Source of the DNA: Aurantiacibacter rhizosphaerae
GTDB taxonomy: Bacteria; Pseudomonadota; Alphaproteobacteria; Sphingomonadales; Sphingomonadaceae
DNA: 64,000 nucleotides
Direction of reading: 5' to 3'
NCBI RefSeq assembly: GCF_009807005.1
Contig: NZ_WUBR01000001.1
Location: 1,364,001 to 1,428,000 of the forward strand
Shown: positions 35,642 to 44,726 of the stretch, in pieces
How the letters are laid out: each line of letters begins with the position of its first letter
How positions within the stretch are numbered: position 1 is the stretch's first letter
Program-made: the position numbers and the translations under genes
The notes under the pieces: generated by a model
What the model saw: only the letters and a program-made list of their open reading frames with translations
What the model was told of the DNA's origin: nothing
Database searches by the model: none

Positions 35642-36853
35642 ATGAAGAAGTTCATCATCACCGGCATCCAGATGAGAAACAAGGGCTCTCAGGCGATGTT
35701 TCTGTCTTTGTACTATGGCCTGAAGGCGCTGTACAAGGATTGCCAGGTAACGGCATTCGCCAACAAGTACGATGATCCGGAGCAGTACTCTTTCGAGTTG
35801 TTGCCATATGACGATTACACCCGGCTGTTGTACAAGTATAATCTGAACAACATTCCGCTGGTAACCCCGCTGTTGACGGCGCTGGCCGGTCGTTCGCGCA
35901 AGACGGACAAGTGGGACGGCGCAATCTCCAAGATGGACAAGGCCTTGCGAGAGGCGGACGCCATCCTCGATGCCAGTGGCTACACCCTCGGCTCTGGCTG
36001 GGGGAAGGGCGGCGGCCGGATGCTGTTGCAGACGATCCGCATCGCCAAGGCGCACAAGAAGCCGATCATCCTGATGCCGCAAAGCTTCGGCCCGTTCGAC
36101 TGGGGCGAGGATGATGACGAGGCCTTCCTGAAAGAGGTGAAGGAAGAGCTGAGCTATTGCACCAAGATCTATGCCCGCGAAGTGGAAGGCTATGAATGCC
36201 TGAAGGCGCTGGGCCTGACCAATGTGGAACTGTCGGCAGACATGGTGATCAGGGAAGATATCTTCCCCACCGCCGCCGACATCCACAAGTCCTATAATCC
36301 GGCACGCGTGGAATACCCCGCGCCGGGCTCCGTAGGCTTCATCATCAATGAAAACGTGTTCCGCATCGGCGATCGCGAAGCGGTGTTCAACCTCTACGCC
36401 AAGATGCTGGACAAGCTGGTGGACGACGGAGAGAAGGTGGTGTTCCTGAACACATCCACCGCCGATATGCAGTTGGTGGAAAAGGTTCTGGAAAGGACCA
36501 GGGGCCGCGATCAGGTTGGCGTAATCAGCGGCGAATATTCCAGCCCGGAACTGATCGATATCCTCAGCCGGTTCAAATATGTGGTGGCATCGCGCTATCA
36601 CTCCATCGTGTTCGGCTATCGCAGCGGTATTCCCGCCATCATCCTGGGCTGGGCCAGCAAGTACCAGGATCTGGCAGCCCATTTCGGGCAGCAGGATTAT
36701 GTCTTCGATATCCGCGAGCCCGATGTGGACCGCATCATCGAGAAGATCGACAAGATGAGCGCAAACCACGCCGAAGAATCGCAGAAGATCAAGGATCGTC
36801 TGAAGGAAATGCAGACCACATCCGTTATCCAGCAGGCCGTCAGCGCCCTGTAG
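35642..36853 (+). CDS. Polysaccharide pyruvyltransferase family protein
   Basis: The protein is 403 aa. ATG 35642 starts the conserved strand MKKFIITGIQMRNKGSQAM, whose N-K-G-S/A pattern is the N-terminal signature of PF04230. Later landmarks are ILMPQSFGPFDW, a SADMVIRED aspartate and VASRYHSIVFGYRSGIPAI, the S-R-x-H-S segment that is the most conserved part of the family. Members such as CsaB and WcaK add a pyruvate ketal to sugars or act as related glycosyl-type transferases, giving acidic groups. An upstream frame to 35543 is not conserved. It lies 187 bp after the sulfotransferase and probably modifies the same polymer in the cytosol. Confidence 0.85.
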   Translation: MKKFIITGIQMRNKGSQAMFLSLYYGLKALYKDCQVTAFANKYDDPEQYSFELLPYDDYTRLLYKYNLNNIPLVTPLLTALAGRSRKTDKWDGAISKMDKALREADAILDASGYTLGSGWGKGGGRMLLQTIRIAKAHKKPIILMPQSFGPFDWGEDDDEAFLKEVKEELSYCTKIYAREVEGYECLKALGLTNVELSADMVIREDIFPTAADIHKSYNPARVEYPAPGSVGFIINENVFRIGDREAVFNLYAKMLDKLVDDGEKVVFLNTSTADMQLVEKVLERTRGRDQVGVISGEYSSPELIDILSRFKYVVASRYHSIVFGYRSGIPAIILGWASKYQDLAAHFGQQDYVFDIREPDVDRIIEKIDKMSANHAEESQKIKDRLKEMQTTSVIQQAVSAL

Positions 36854-36957
36854 GCGCGTTGCAAGAGTGCGGGTTTACCTGACCAGCCTCAGGCACGGCC
36901 TGCGATACCCTTTTACTGGCACGCGCGCATCGCGGTGCGGAACATAGGCTTGGCAGT

Positions 36958-38901
36958 ATGTGCGGAATTGCAGGCTTTGTAGATTTTGAACGAGGGTTGC
37001 AGCGCAATCCGGGGCGGGTGGTGGACGATATGCGCGATGCCTTGCTGCATCGCGGACCGGATGCCGGCGGTTCCGTGCTGGAGGCAGAGGGCCGGGTGGG
37101 GCTGGGGCATCGCCGCCTGTCCATCATCGATCTGTCGGAAACCGGCGCGCAGCCGATGGAATCCGCCTCTGGCCGATATGTCATCGTCTTCAACGGCGAG
37201 ATCTACAATTTCCAGTCCATCCGTGCAGAGCTGACGGCGCTGGGTGCCAGCTTTCGCGGCACGTCGGATACAGAGGTGCTGCTGGAGGCGATTGAGCGCT
37301 TCGGCTTTGCAGGGGCACTGGGCCGGGCCAACGGCATGTTCGCGCTGGCGCTGTACGACAGGAAGGAAAAGCAGGTTTCCTTCGCGCGGGATCGGCTGGG
37401 CAAGAAACCGCTCTATATCGGTCTGGAAAATGGCGCACTGGCCTTCGGATCGGAACTGAAGGCGCTGCGCCGCCATCCGCAATTCGAACAGGTGGAAATT
37501 GATCGGCAGGCCGCGGCGCTGTTCGCGCGGCTGGGTTATATTCCCTCGCCGCATTCGATTTACAAAAACATCTGCAAGCTGCCCCCCGCCAGCTATCTGG
37601 TTCTGCCGCTGGAAGGCAGGGCGCCGGATTTCGACACCATGCGCGCGGAAACGCGCACCTACTGGAGCATGTATGCCGCCGCCAAGGAAGGCATGGAAAC
37701 CCGGTTCGAGGATGAGGATGAAGCTCTCACAGCTCTGGAAGAGCGGCTGGGCACAGCGGTGGAGCAGCGCCTGATTTCCGACGTGCCCGTTGGCGCGTTT
37801 CTATCGGGCGGGGTGGATTCCAGCCTTGTCTGCGCGGTGATGCAGGAGCGGCTCTCGGGCGATGCGCGCACCTATACGGTGGGCTTTGCCGAGAGCGAGT
37901 TTGACGAGACGGCGGATGCCGCAGAGCTGGCCGCACATATCGGATCGCAGCACACCCAGCTTCCACTTGATCCCAGCGCCGCGCTGGAAACCGTGGGCGA
38001 GATGCAGCAGATTTTCGACGAGCCCTTCGCCGATGCCTCCCAAATCCCCTCCCTGCTGATTTCGCGCCTGATCCGGTCCGAAGTCACCGTTGCGATTTCG
38101 GGCGATGGCGGGGACGAATTTTTTGGCGGATACAAGCGCTATCCACGCATGCTGGCGATGGAGCGGCTGGCCCAGCGTATGCCCGGCGCCCTGCGCAGCG
38201 CATCGCGTGCCGCGCCATTCTGGCTGCTGGATGCGGGCGCCAAGGCTGGCGCGATGCTGAAACCGGGCGGCCTTGCCGGAGAGGTGAGCGGGGATCGTCT
38301 GGAGAAAATCCGCGATATCGTCGCGCAGCCCGATTTCCGTCATCGTTACGAGCATTTCAATTCGCAGTGGACCGGCGGCTCCGGCTCCTCTGCCAGCCCG
38401 TTCACCACGGCGGACATTCCCGATAACCTGGGCCAGCTGGAACAGATGATGTTCCTCGATTCGATCTGCTATCTGCCGGATGATGTTCTGGTGAAGGTGG
38501 ATCGTACATCGATGGCGACCAGCCTTGAAGTGCGATCTCCGCTGCTGGATTATGAACTGATCTCCACCGCCTGGCGCATGCCGGACAGCCTGCGCATGCC
38601 CGATGGCGGCGCTGGCAAGGTGGCTTTACGCAAATTGCTGGCGCGGCGCGTTCCCGATTCCATGATCAACCGCCCGAAGCGCGGATTTGGCGTGCCGCTG
38701 AATGATTGGCTGCGCGGTCCTTTGCGCGAACTGGCGGAAGATAATCTGAACCCTGCACGGCTTAATGCGCTTGGCTATTTCGATAGCAAGGCCGTGGCCC
38801 GTCACTGGGCTGAGCATCTGTCCGGTCGCCGCAACTGGGGCTTCCACCTGTGGGGCGTGATCAGCTTCAGCCTGTGGCATCGCCACTGGATGGAAAGCTA
38901 G
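36958..38901 (+). CDS. asnB: Asparagine synthase (glutamine-hydrolysing), polysaccharide-locus type
   Basis: The protein is 647 aa. It begins MCGIAGF, so Cys2 is the class II glutaminase nucleophile, and NGEIYNF and the later DTEVLLE belong to the same domain. The synthetase half has the PP-loop FLSGGVDSSL and the ISGDGGDEFFGGYKRYPR block. AsnB-like proteins inside polysaccharide loci may amidate uronic acids or simply make asparagine; sequence alone does not decide. Asparagine synthases are also a habitual part of XrtA exosortase loci, but no exosortase or PEP-CTERM gene is visible here. It is followed by a hairpin at 38913. Confidence 0.9.
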   Translation: MCGIAGFVDFERGLQRNPGRVVDDMRDALLHRGPDAGGSVLEAEGRVGLGHRRLSIIDLSETGAQPMESASGRYVIVFNGEIYNFQSIRAELTALGASFRGTSDTEVLLEAIERFGFAGALGRANGMFALALYDRKEKQVSFARDRLGKKPLYIGLENGALAFGSELKALRRHPQFEQVEIDRQAAALFARLGYIPSPHSIYKNICKLPPASYLVLPLEGRAPDFDTMRAETRTYWSMYAAAKEGMETRFEDEDEALTALEERLGTAVEQRLISDVPVGAFLSGGVDSSLVCAVMQERLSGDARTYTVGFAESEFDETADAAELAAHIGSQHTQLPLDPSAALETVGEMQQIFDEPFADASQIPSLLISRLIRSEVTVAISGDGGDEFFGGYKRYPRMLAMERLAQRMPGALRSASRAAPFWLLDAGAKAGAMLKPGGLAGEVSGDRLEKIRDIVAQPDFRHRYEHFNSQWTGGSGSSASPFTTADIPDNLGQLEQMMFLDSICYLPDDVLVKVDRTSMATSLEVRSPLLDYELISTAWRMPDSLRMPDGGAGKVALRKLLARRVPDSMINRPKRGFGVPLNDWLRGPLRELAEDNLNPARLNALGYFDSKAVARHWAEHLSGRRNWGFHLWGVISFSLWHRHWMES

Positions 38902-38912
38902 GGCTGCTACCC

Positions 38913-38932
38913 GCCGGGCATCATCGCCCGGC
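38913..38932. terminator. Hairpin between convergent asnB and flippase genes
   Basis: GCCGGGC (38913-38919) and GCCCGGC (38926-38932) form a perfect 7-bp stem with a six-base loop, just after the asnB stop and just before the end of the minus-strand flippase gene. There is no long T run. Confidence 0.5.
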
Positions 38933-38946
38933 TATCTTCCTTTAGT

Positions 38947-40296
38947 TCAGGACGTTTCCGCTTTTTCCACGGTGGGCAGATCCTTGCTCGATCCCCACAT
39001 CGCGGTGTCCAGCACGATGGCGTTCAGCAGGCCGAAGCCGATATGGGCAAAGCTTGCCCCGATGGCCCCGTAAATCGGGATGGCGTAGAACGCGATGCCC
39101 AGGAACAGGGCAGTGGAGACCGCTGCCGATATCAGCACGAAGCGCGGGCGGTTCATAGCCAGCAGGGCGGACCGCGCCGGGGCCGAGTGCATGATCAGGA
39201 ACACCGCCACAAGCTGCGCCATCAGGATCGGGTAGGAGGCCACGAAGTCCGGCCCGAAGGCAAATTCGATCAGCTGCTTGCCAATCACCAGCGCGACAAG
39301 GAAGATACCGGCCAGGATCACGCCCAGCAGACCCTGCACACCGGCAATGGTCTTGCGGAACTGCTTCTTCTTCTGGCCCACCCACATGCGCGCCAGATCG
39401 GGATACACCACCATCTGGATCATCTCGCCCGATTGCATGGCAACCTTCGCCATACGCTTTGCCAGATGATAGAAACCGGCGGCAGAGCTATCGGTGAATG
39501 CGCCGACGATCAGCGTATCGGCCTCATGCGTGATCGTGCGCAGGGCGCTGGAGGCGTTGGTGGTGAAGGCAAAACCCAGGAAGCCCGGATAATCCTTCAT
39601 CAGACCGCTGGGGTTTGCCCGCAGCGGAGAAGGCGTGCCCTGTTTGTGGAGCTGGCGAAAGGCGATGAAATTGTAAACCAGCGCATCCACCACCTGCGAA
39701 ATGGTCCACACCCATACGAAGGTCATCAGTCCGGCGCCGGCCCAATAGAAGATGCCGGCAAGAATCAGGCGCAATATTCCGGCGATGAAGACGATATAGG
39801 CCATCGTGCGGAACATGCCCGCCATCCGCATCACCGCGGAAGACATGCCCCGCAGGTTTAGCGCAATGGCAATCGCATAGATCGCGACCAGCGGCACCAT
39901 CTCCTTCGGAAAATCGAAGAAACTGGTGATGATGAAGGCGATGATCACCGAAAGGACAGCGGCCACCACGGCCCCCACCACATCCAGGATCAGGCCGAAC
40001 AGATAGAGGCGGGACATCCGCAATGGATCGTTCGCGCCTTCCTCCGTCGCGGCATAGCGTACCAATGGCTGCCAGGATTCAAAGCGCACCACGCGTTCGC
40101 ACACGCGGCCCACGGCCAGCGTCATGGCAAGCACGCCGAAAGCTTCCGGCCCCAGCGCGCGCGTGGCCAGCGCAAGGCTGCCGATCATGATCACGGCATT
40201 GCCGAAACTGCCCGTCATCAGGTGCAGCACGCTTTCAATGCGCTTGCGCAGAACGGATTTCCCGCCCGCCTGGGGCGAGGTTGTCCCGTCGCTCAT
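38947..40296 (-). CDS. Wzx-type oligosaccharide flippase (MOP superfamily)
   Basis: The protein is 449 aa, with about 12-14 membrane helices in the polysaccharide-transporter order. It opens with a GSFGNAVIMIGSLALATRALGPEAFGV segment, the usual first two helices of lipopolysaccharide/teichoic acid flippases. A long loop with FTTNASSALRTITHEADTLIVG is the typical middle region. It would move the undecaprenyl-linked repeat unit to the periplasmic face of the inner membrane. The ATG at 40296 fits better than a longer frame to 40347. It is encoded downstream of, and on the same strand as, the Wzy/ligase-like gene. Confidence 0.87.
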   Translation of the reverse strand: MSDGTTSPQAGGKSVLRKRIESVLHLMTGSFGNAVIMIGSLALATRALGPEAFGVLAMTLAVGRVCERVVRFESWQPLVRYAATEEGANDPLRMSRLYLFGLILDVVGAVVAAVLSVIIAFIITSFFDFPKEMVPLVAIYAIAIALNLRGMSSAVMRMAGMFRTMAYIVFIAGILRLILAGIFYWAGAGLMTFVWVWTISQVVDALVYNFIAFRQLHKQGTPSPLRANPSGLMKDYPGFLGFAFTTNASSALRTITHEADTLIVGAFTDSSAAGFYHLAKRMAKVAMQSGEMIQMVVYPDLARMWVGQKKKQFRKTIAGVQGLLGVILAGIFLVALVIGKQLIEFAFGPDFVASYPILMAQLVAVFLIMHSAPARSALLAMNRPRFVLISAAVSTALFLGIAFYAIPIYGAIGASFAHIGFGLLNAIVLDTAMWGSSKDLPTVEKAETS

Positions 40297-40468
40297 CGTA
40301 GCGTTCCGTTCGTGGTATTCAGGTGGTGCACGCAAGATCTCCAGCACGGGTAAGTGCGAGCAAAAGATAGGCTGATGGCGCAGGTCATGCCATTTGCATG
40401 ATGGACGCGCAGTGGCAATTCAGGGTGTCAAAATTGGATAGGTCTTTCGCCCGCCCAGTTACAGCAAT

Positions 40469-41896
40469 CTAGCGCCGCCCGCGATTCCCGGGATGCGGCG
40501 GGTCCAGAAATGAGACGGGTTCGTCCTCCTCTTCATGGCCAAAGCCATGGTCCTTAACGGGAGTTTGCCACCGGCGCCCGCCGTATCGCTTCGCATTGCG
40601 CGGCGGCGGCGGGGCGGCCGCACCGGGCGCCTCCGGCCTTACGCAGGTGAGCAGGGCGAGGAATACCGGCGCAACCCACAGGCGGGCATACATATGCGGC
40701 ACTGTCAGCGTGAACAGGGTGAAGATCAGCAGCACACCCACGCAGATGATGCCGCGCCGGGCATCGGTTGAAATACCTGTGAGAGCCTGGAACCACATCA
40801 GGCCCAGCATCGCCATGAAGCCGATCAATCCCATCAGGCCGGCTTCGGTAAGCAGCAGCAGCGGGAACACATGCACCGGCGCCTGATGTACGCTCACCAC
40901 CCGGAAACTGTCCGCGCCGATGCCGATAACCAGCGTGTCGCCCGCCATGCGCCAGGCTTCCTGCGCCAGCTCCATCCGGCCGGTAAAGGTGCCCGCTTCC
41001 TGCAGGCCGCCGCCCGACAACGCGCCCATCACGCGGGTTTCGAAAGCCGCAGGCAGGGGCAGGCCGCTGGACAGATAAACCCCGACGATGCCGATCACTG
41101 CCAATATCCCGAACATCGCGCGGCGCGGCCAGCGTGCCAGCATCACCAGCGCGCTGGCGGAAAGGCAGATCACGAAGCCGCCGAAACTGGCCGACGATAT
41201 CAGGCCCCACACCAGGAACAGTCCGCAAACGATGCTGAGCAAGGGCGGCATCAGCCTGCGGCCCGCGATGTAGAACAGGAACACCAGGGCAAAACCCGCC
41301 ATGGCGCTGTTATTGTTGGCATTACCCGAAAACGCGCCAAGCCTGCCCATGCCGGTGATGAAGTTGTTGCCGAAATAGGGCGCGGTATCGGCATAGGTGA
41401 AGAAAAGGCTGGCGATATTGCCGAACGCCTGTGAAAAGGTCACGCCAAGGACATAGAAGACCACGCAGCGTTGCAGGGTTTTCAGGTCGAAACTGGCGAA
41501 TATCATCGGCAGCATCAGATAGGCGAAGATATATTGCATCGCCACGATCAGCCAGCGGATGATCTCTCCGTTGATCAGCGTGCTGATGAACAATGCGCCC
41601 AGCATCAGGATCAGGGAAAACAGCCACGCCGGAGACAGCGCCGCCATGGGCGCAAGGTTTAGGCGCGATGTGGCCACCAGGCCGCCCAGCACGATCAGAA
41701 ATGCCCCGTCCGAGAATGTGAAGTTGATGTCTCCCGGCCGGGCGATGTGCCACGAAACGCAGAAGACGCCGATCAACAGGAATATTTCGAGCACGCGCGA
41801 AAGCGAGAGCGTAGCCCCCGATGTTGGCGTGTGACGACGCGCCCCTGTGTAGGAGGCTGTCGCATCGGAGCGAGTATCGTCGAGAAATGTGCTCAT
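40469..41896 (-). CDS. O-antigen ligase / Wzy polymerase-like membrane protein
   Basis: The protein is 475 aa with about 11 hydrophobic helices and a hydrophilic, Pro-rich tail. The large periplasmic loop carries FTGRMELAQEAWRMAGDTLVIGIGADSF followed by the conserved HVFPLLLLTEAGLMGLIGF. This layout (R, then G-x-G, then H-N/V-x-x-L-x-x-x-x-E-x-G) defines the WaaL/Wzy superfamily. In a locus with Wzx, Wza and Wzc homologues the expected role is polymerisation of repeat units. The true start is ATG 41896, preceded by an in-frame GTG at 41899 that cannot be excluded. The gene is divergent from the first pectate-lyase-like lipoprotein. Confidence 0.85.
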   Translation of the reverse strand: MSTFLDDTRSDATASYTGARRHTPTSGATLSLSRVLEIFLLIGVFCVSWHIARPGDINFTFSDGAFLIVLGGLVATSRLNLAPMAALSPAWLFSLILMLGALFISTLINGEIIRWLIVAMQYIFAYLMLPMIFASFDLKTLQRCVVFYVLGVTFSQAFGNIASLFFTYADTAPYFGNNFITGMGRLGAFSGNANNNSAMAGFALVFLFYIAGRRLMPPLLSIVCGLFLVWGLISSASFGGFVICLSASALVMLARWPRRAMFGILAVIGIVGVYLSSGLPLPAAFETRVMGALSGGGLQEAGTFTGRMELAQEAWRMAGDTLVIGIGADSFRVVSVHQAPVHVFPLLLLTEAGLMGLIGFMAMLGLMWFQALTGISTDARRGIICVGVLLIFTLFTLTVPHMYARLWVAPVFLALLTCVRPEAPGAAAPPPPRNAKRYGGRRWQTPVKDHGFGHEEEDEPVSFLDPPHPGNRGRR

Positions 41897-42145
41897 CACC
41901 GCAAACGCTAATACATTTGCGAGGGCAGGCCAAAGGCGGGTTTGGATATCGCCGTGCCAAAGGCGATCAATCGCTGGCGATTATGAGGATACGACTACAC
42001 CCTTTGAGGGAGTGTCATCGAGCTAATGCGCAGTTTAAACGCAGTAATTACCCCAGTGAACAGTAGACAGCAGGCGATACGAACTGCACCCTTGGGAGCG
42101 AATTTCAGTATTTTACCCGGTGCAGGCAAGAGGGCAGTGAATATC

Positions 42146-43528
42146 ATGCGATGTGATCGAATCCTTCCCGCCCGTTCTATTTGGCTGGCGATGGTTGCTG
42201 GCCTGGTGGCCTGTTCCGGTCCGGCGGAAAGCGGCACGCAGGAAGGGGAGGCAGGCTGGCAGACACCGGAGCACCCGGCCTTTCCCGGTGCGCAGGGATA
42301 TGGCTCTCGCAGCAAGGGCGGGCGCGGTGGCAAGATCATGCAGGTCGTTTCGCTGGAGGATTCCGGACCCGGAACCTTGCGCGAATGCATTGAAGCGATG
42401 GGCCCGCGCGTCTGCGTGTTCCGCGTTTCCGGCGTCATCCGCTATACCGATCAGCCGCCCCGCATCCGCCACCCGTTCATCACCATTGCCGGGCAAACCG
42501 CGCCGGGCGATGGGATCACCTTGGCCCACAGCGGCGGGGAAATGGGCCGCACGCCTTTGGTGATCAAGGATACCAATGACGTAATCATTCGCCACATCCG
42601 CGTGCGCAACGATCGCATCGGAGACCGGCGCGGCAGCGAGGATTCGATCACGATCGAGAACAGTTCGCACGTGATCCTGGATCACGTCAGCGCCAGCTGG
42701 GCGCGTGATGAGCTGGTGAACGGCCACGGCAACAACAACTTCATCACCGTCAGCAATTCGATTTTTTCCTGGGGTATCCCCAAGCATGACAAGTGCGCGC
42801 TGCTGGCATCGGACCCCAAGGCACCGCAGTATTTCAGCTTCATCGGCAATCTTTGCGCCCATAACGGGGATCGCAATCCCGATATCAATTTTCCGCCCGA
42901 TTCCTGCGTGGAGGTGGTGAACAACGTATTCTACAACGCGCAGTCCGAATTTGCGGAAGTGTGGGAATCCTACGGCGGGACGCCTGTCGCCATCATCGGC
43001 AATACCTTCATCGCCGGTCCCGATACGCAGCGGAACGCGCTGGGCATTATCCGGCAGATCATTTCCAGCACCGGGCCCGCGCGCGTTTACGTGGATGACA
43101 ATGAATTCATCGGGAATTTCATGGAGAAAGACACCGGCCTTGCCGACATCAGCCTGACGCAGCCCGATTGCGCGACAACATTCACACCGGCCTCCGCGCA
43201 GCAGGCCTATCAGTCGGTGCTGGGCGGTGCAGGCGCATTTCCGCGCGATGCGCTGGATCGGCAGGTGGTGGACGATGTGCGCAACCGCACAGGTTCTGTG
43301 ATGAAGGCGCCGGGCACCATCCCGCAATTTGCCATGGAGCGCGCCGGGCGAGATACGGACCGCGACGGAATGCCAGATGATTGGGAGACTGCACATGGCT
43401 CCAGCCCCGATTTTGCCGATCCGTGGGATGATGCCAATGGAGACGGTGTGGCCAATATGGATGCCTGGCTGGAACAACGGCACCTGGAAGTCATCGGTGC
43501 AAGCGTGCCGCAGGGTAGCGCGGTCTAG
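42146..43528 (+). CDS. Pectate-lyase-like right-handed beta-helix lipoprotein (1)
   Basis: The protein is 460 aa. A lipoprotein signal ends at L-V-A-C-S (Cys at about 21), favouring ATG 42146 over an in-frame ATG at 42026. The mature part starts PAFPGAQGYGSRSKGGRGGK and continues through beta-helix turns (TIAGQTAPGDGI, VIIRHIRVRNDRIGD, VILDHVSASWARDE) that match the PL1/polysaccharide lyase fold. The C-terminus has Asp-rich calcium loops (DTDRDGMPDDWE, DANGDGVANMD). Such proteins in polysaccharide loci often trim or cleave the locus product. Lyase catalysis is not confirmed, because the catalytic Arg/Lys cannot be placed by eye. It lies 9 bp upstream of a glycosyltransferase gene. Confidence 0.83.
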   Translation: MRCDRILPARSIWLAMVAGLVACSGPAESGTQEGEAGWQTPEHPAFPGAQGYGSRSKGGRGGKIMQVVSLEDSGPGTLRECIEAMGPRVCVFRVSGVIRYTDQPPRIRHPFITIAGQTAPGDGITLAHSGGEMGRTPLVIKDTNDVIIRHIRVRNDRIGDRRGSEDSITIENSSHVILDHVSASWARDELVNGHGNNNFITVSNSIFSWGIPKHDKCALLASDPKAPQYFSFIGNLCAHNGDRNPDINFPPDSCVEVVNNVFYNAQSEFAEVWESYGGTPVAIIGNTFIAGPDTQRNALGIIRQIISSTGPARVYVDDNEFIGNFMEKDTGLADISLTQPDCATTFTPASAQQAYQSVLGGAGAFPRDALDRQVVDDVRNRTGSVMKAPGTIPQFAMERAGRDTDRDGMPDDWETAHGSSPDFADPWDDANGDGVANMDAWLEQRHLEVIGASVPQGSAV

Positions 43529-43537
43529 AAATCAGGG

Positions 43538-44677
43538 ATGAAGGTTCTTCACGTCATTACCGGGCTCAACGTCGGCGGGGCGGAGAACATGCTCGCCAAG
43601 CTGATAGAGCGAGGCGGGGCGGATACGCCCGAAGTCCTTTCCCTGCTGCCACCCGGCCCCATTGCGGAGCGAATCACCGCGTGCGGGGTGAAGGTGCACA
43701 CGCTGAACATGCGGCGCGGCGCGGTTGGGCCTGCTGCCATGTTGCGGCTGCCGCGCATGGTGGAGGCGATAGCGCCAGACCTGATCCACGGCTGGATGTA
43801 TCACGGCAATCTGGCCGCCAGCTATGCACGCAAACGGTTGCAGCCCAGGCTGCCGCTGGTGTGGAACATCCGCCATTCCATCCCCGATCTGGCGATGGAA
43901 AGCCGGCAGACGCGCATCCTGCTGAAGCTGAGCGCAGCCATATCCCGCGGGCCGGAAGCGATCGTTTACAACGCCCATGTCTCCCGCGCGCAGCATGAGG
44001 CGATTGGCTACTCGGCGACGCGCGGCATGGTGATCCCCAATGGTTTCGACACTTCGCGCTATCAGCCCGCCCCCGGCGCGCGCGATGCGGCGGCGGCGCA
44101 GTTCGGCTTTGCCGATGGCGCGTTTCGCATCGCCTGCATCGCCCGCCTGCATCCGATGAAGGATCATGCGCGGCTGGTGGAGGCGGTGGCTGCAGCCCGC
44201 ATCAGGGGGTGCGACATCCACCTGGTTCTTGTGGGGCACGGGCTTGAGGAGCCACCCGCGGATCTGAAGCACCTGATCGAGAGCAAGCTGCCCGCCGACA
44301 GGGTGACCACCTGCGGCGCGCGTTTCGATGTGGCAGACTGGCTGGCGGGTATGGACCTGCTGGCCGTGCCATCGGCCTGGGGCGAGGCATTCCCCAACGT
44401 GATCGGAGAGGCGCTGGCCTGCGGCGTGCCCGTGGTGGCCACGGATGTGGGAGACAGTGCGCGGATCGTTGCCGATGATGGCATCATCGTGCCGCCCAAG
44501 GATACGCACGCCATGACGGAGGCTATTCTCAGCATGGCCGCGCTACCGCCAGAAAAACGTGAAGCGATGGGGCAGGCCGGGCGCGAGCGCGTGGTTCGCG
44601 ATTATTCGCTGCCCAAGATTGGGGAGCGCTATTCGGATATGCACGCCGCGTGCTTGGAGCAATTGCGGCAGGGCTGA
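43538..44677 (+). CDS. Glycosyltransferase family 4 (GT-B fold)
   Basis: The protein is 379 aa. The N-terminal acceptor domain opens with HVITGLNVGGAENML, the glycine-rich loop typical of GT4 enzymes. The C-terminal donor domain shows IARLHPMKDH and a GEAFPNVIGEALACGVPVVATDVGD block (E-x7-E motif). No membrane helix is seen, so it is cytosolic and peripheral. It should add one sugar of the repeat unit; donor and linkage cannot be told. Its start is 9 bp after the beta-helix lipoprotein, implying co-transcription. It is convergent with another GT4 gene at 44727. Confidence 0.88.
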   Translation: MKVLHVITGLNVGGAENMLAKLIERGGADTPEVLSLLPPGPIAERITACGVKVHTLNMRRGAVGPAAMLRLPRMVEAIAPDLIHGWMYHGNLAASYARKRLQPRLPLVWNIRHSIPDLAMESRQTRILLKLSAAISRGPEAIVYNAHVSRAQHEAIGYSATRGMVIPNGFDTSRYQPAPGARDAAAAQFGFADGAFRIACIARLHPMKDHARLVEAVAAARIRGCDIHLVLVGHGLEEPPADLKHLIESKLPADRVTTCGARFDVADWLAGMDLLAVPSAWGEAFPNVIGEALACGVPVVATDVGDSARIVADDGIIVPPKDTHAMTEAILSMAALPPEKREAMGQAGRERVVRDYSLPKIGERYSDMHAACLEQLRQG

Positions 44678-44726
44678 AACCAGCTTCGCAAGTATTTCAG
44701 CAGGGCGCGTAAACCCGCGTGCAGCG

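Noticed and set aside
36958-38901. Idea that the locus is an XrtA exosortase/PEP-CTERM type because of the asparagine synthase
   Set aside because: No exosortase, PEP-CTERM protein or PrsK/PrsR-like regulator is visible in the window.
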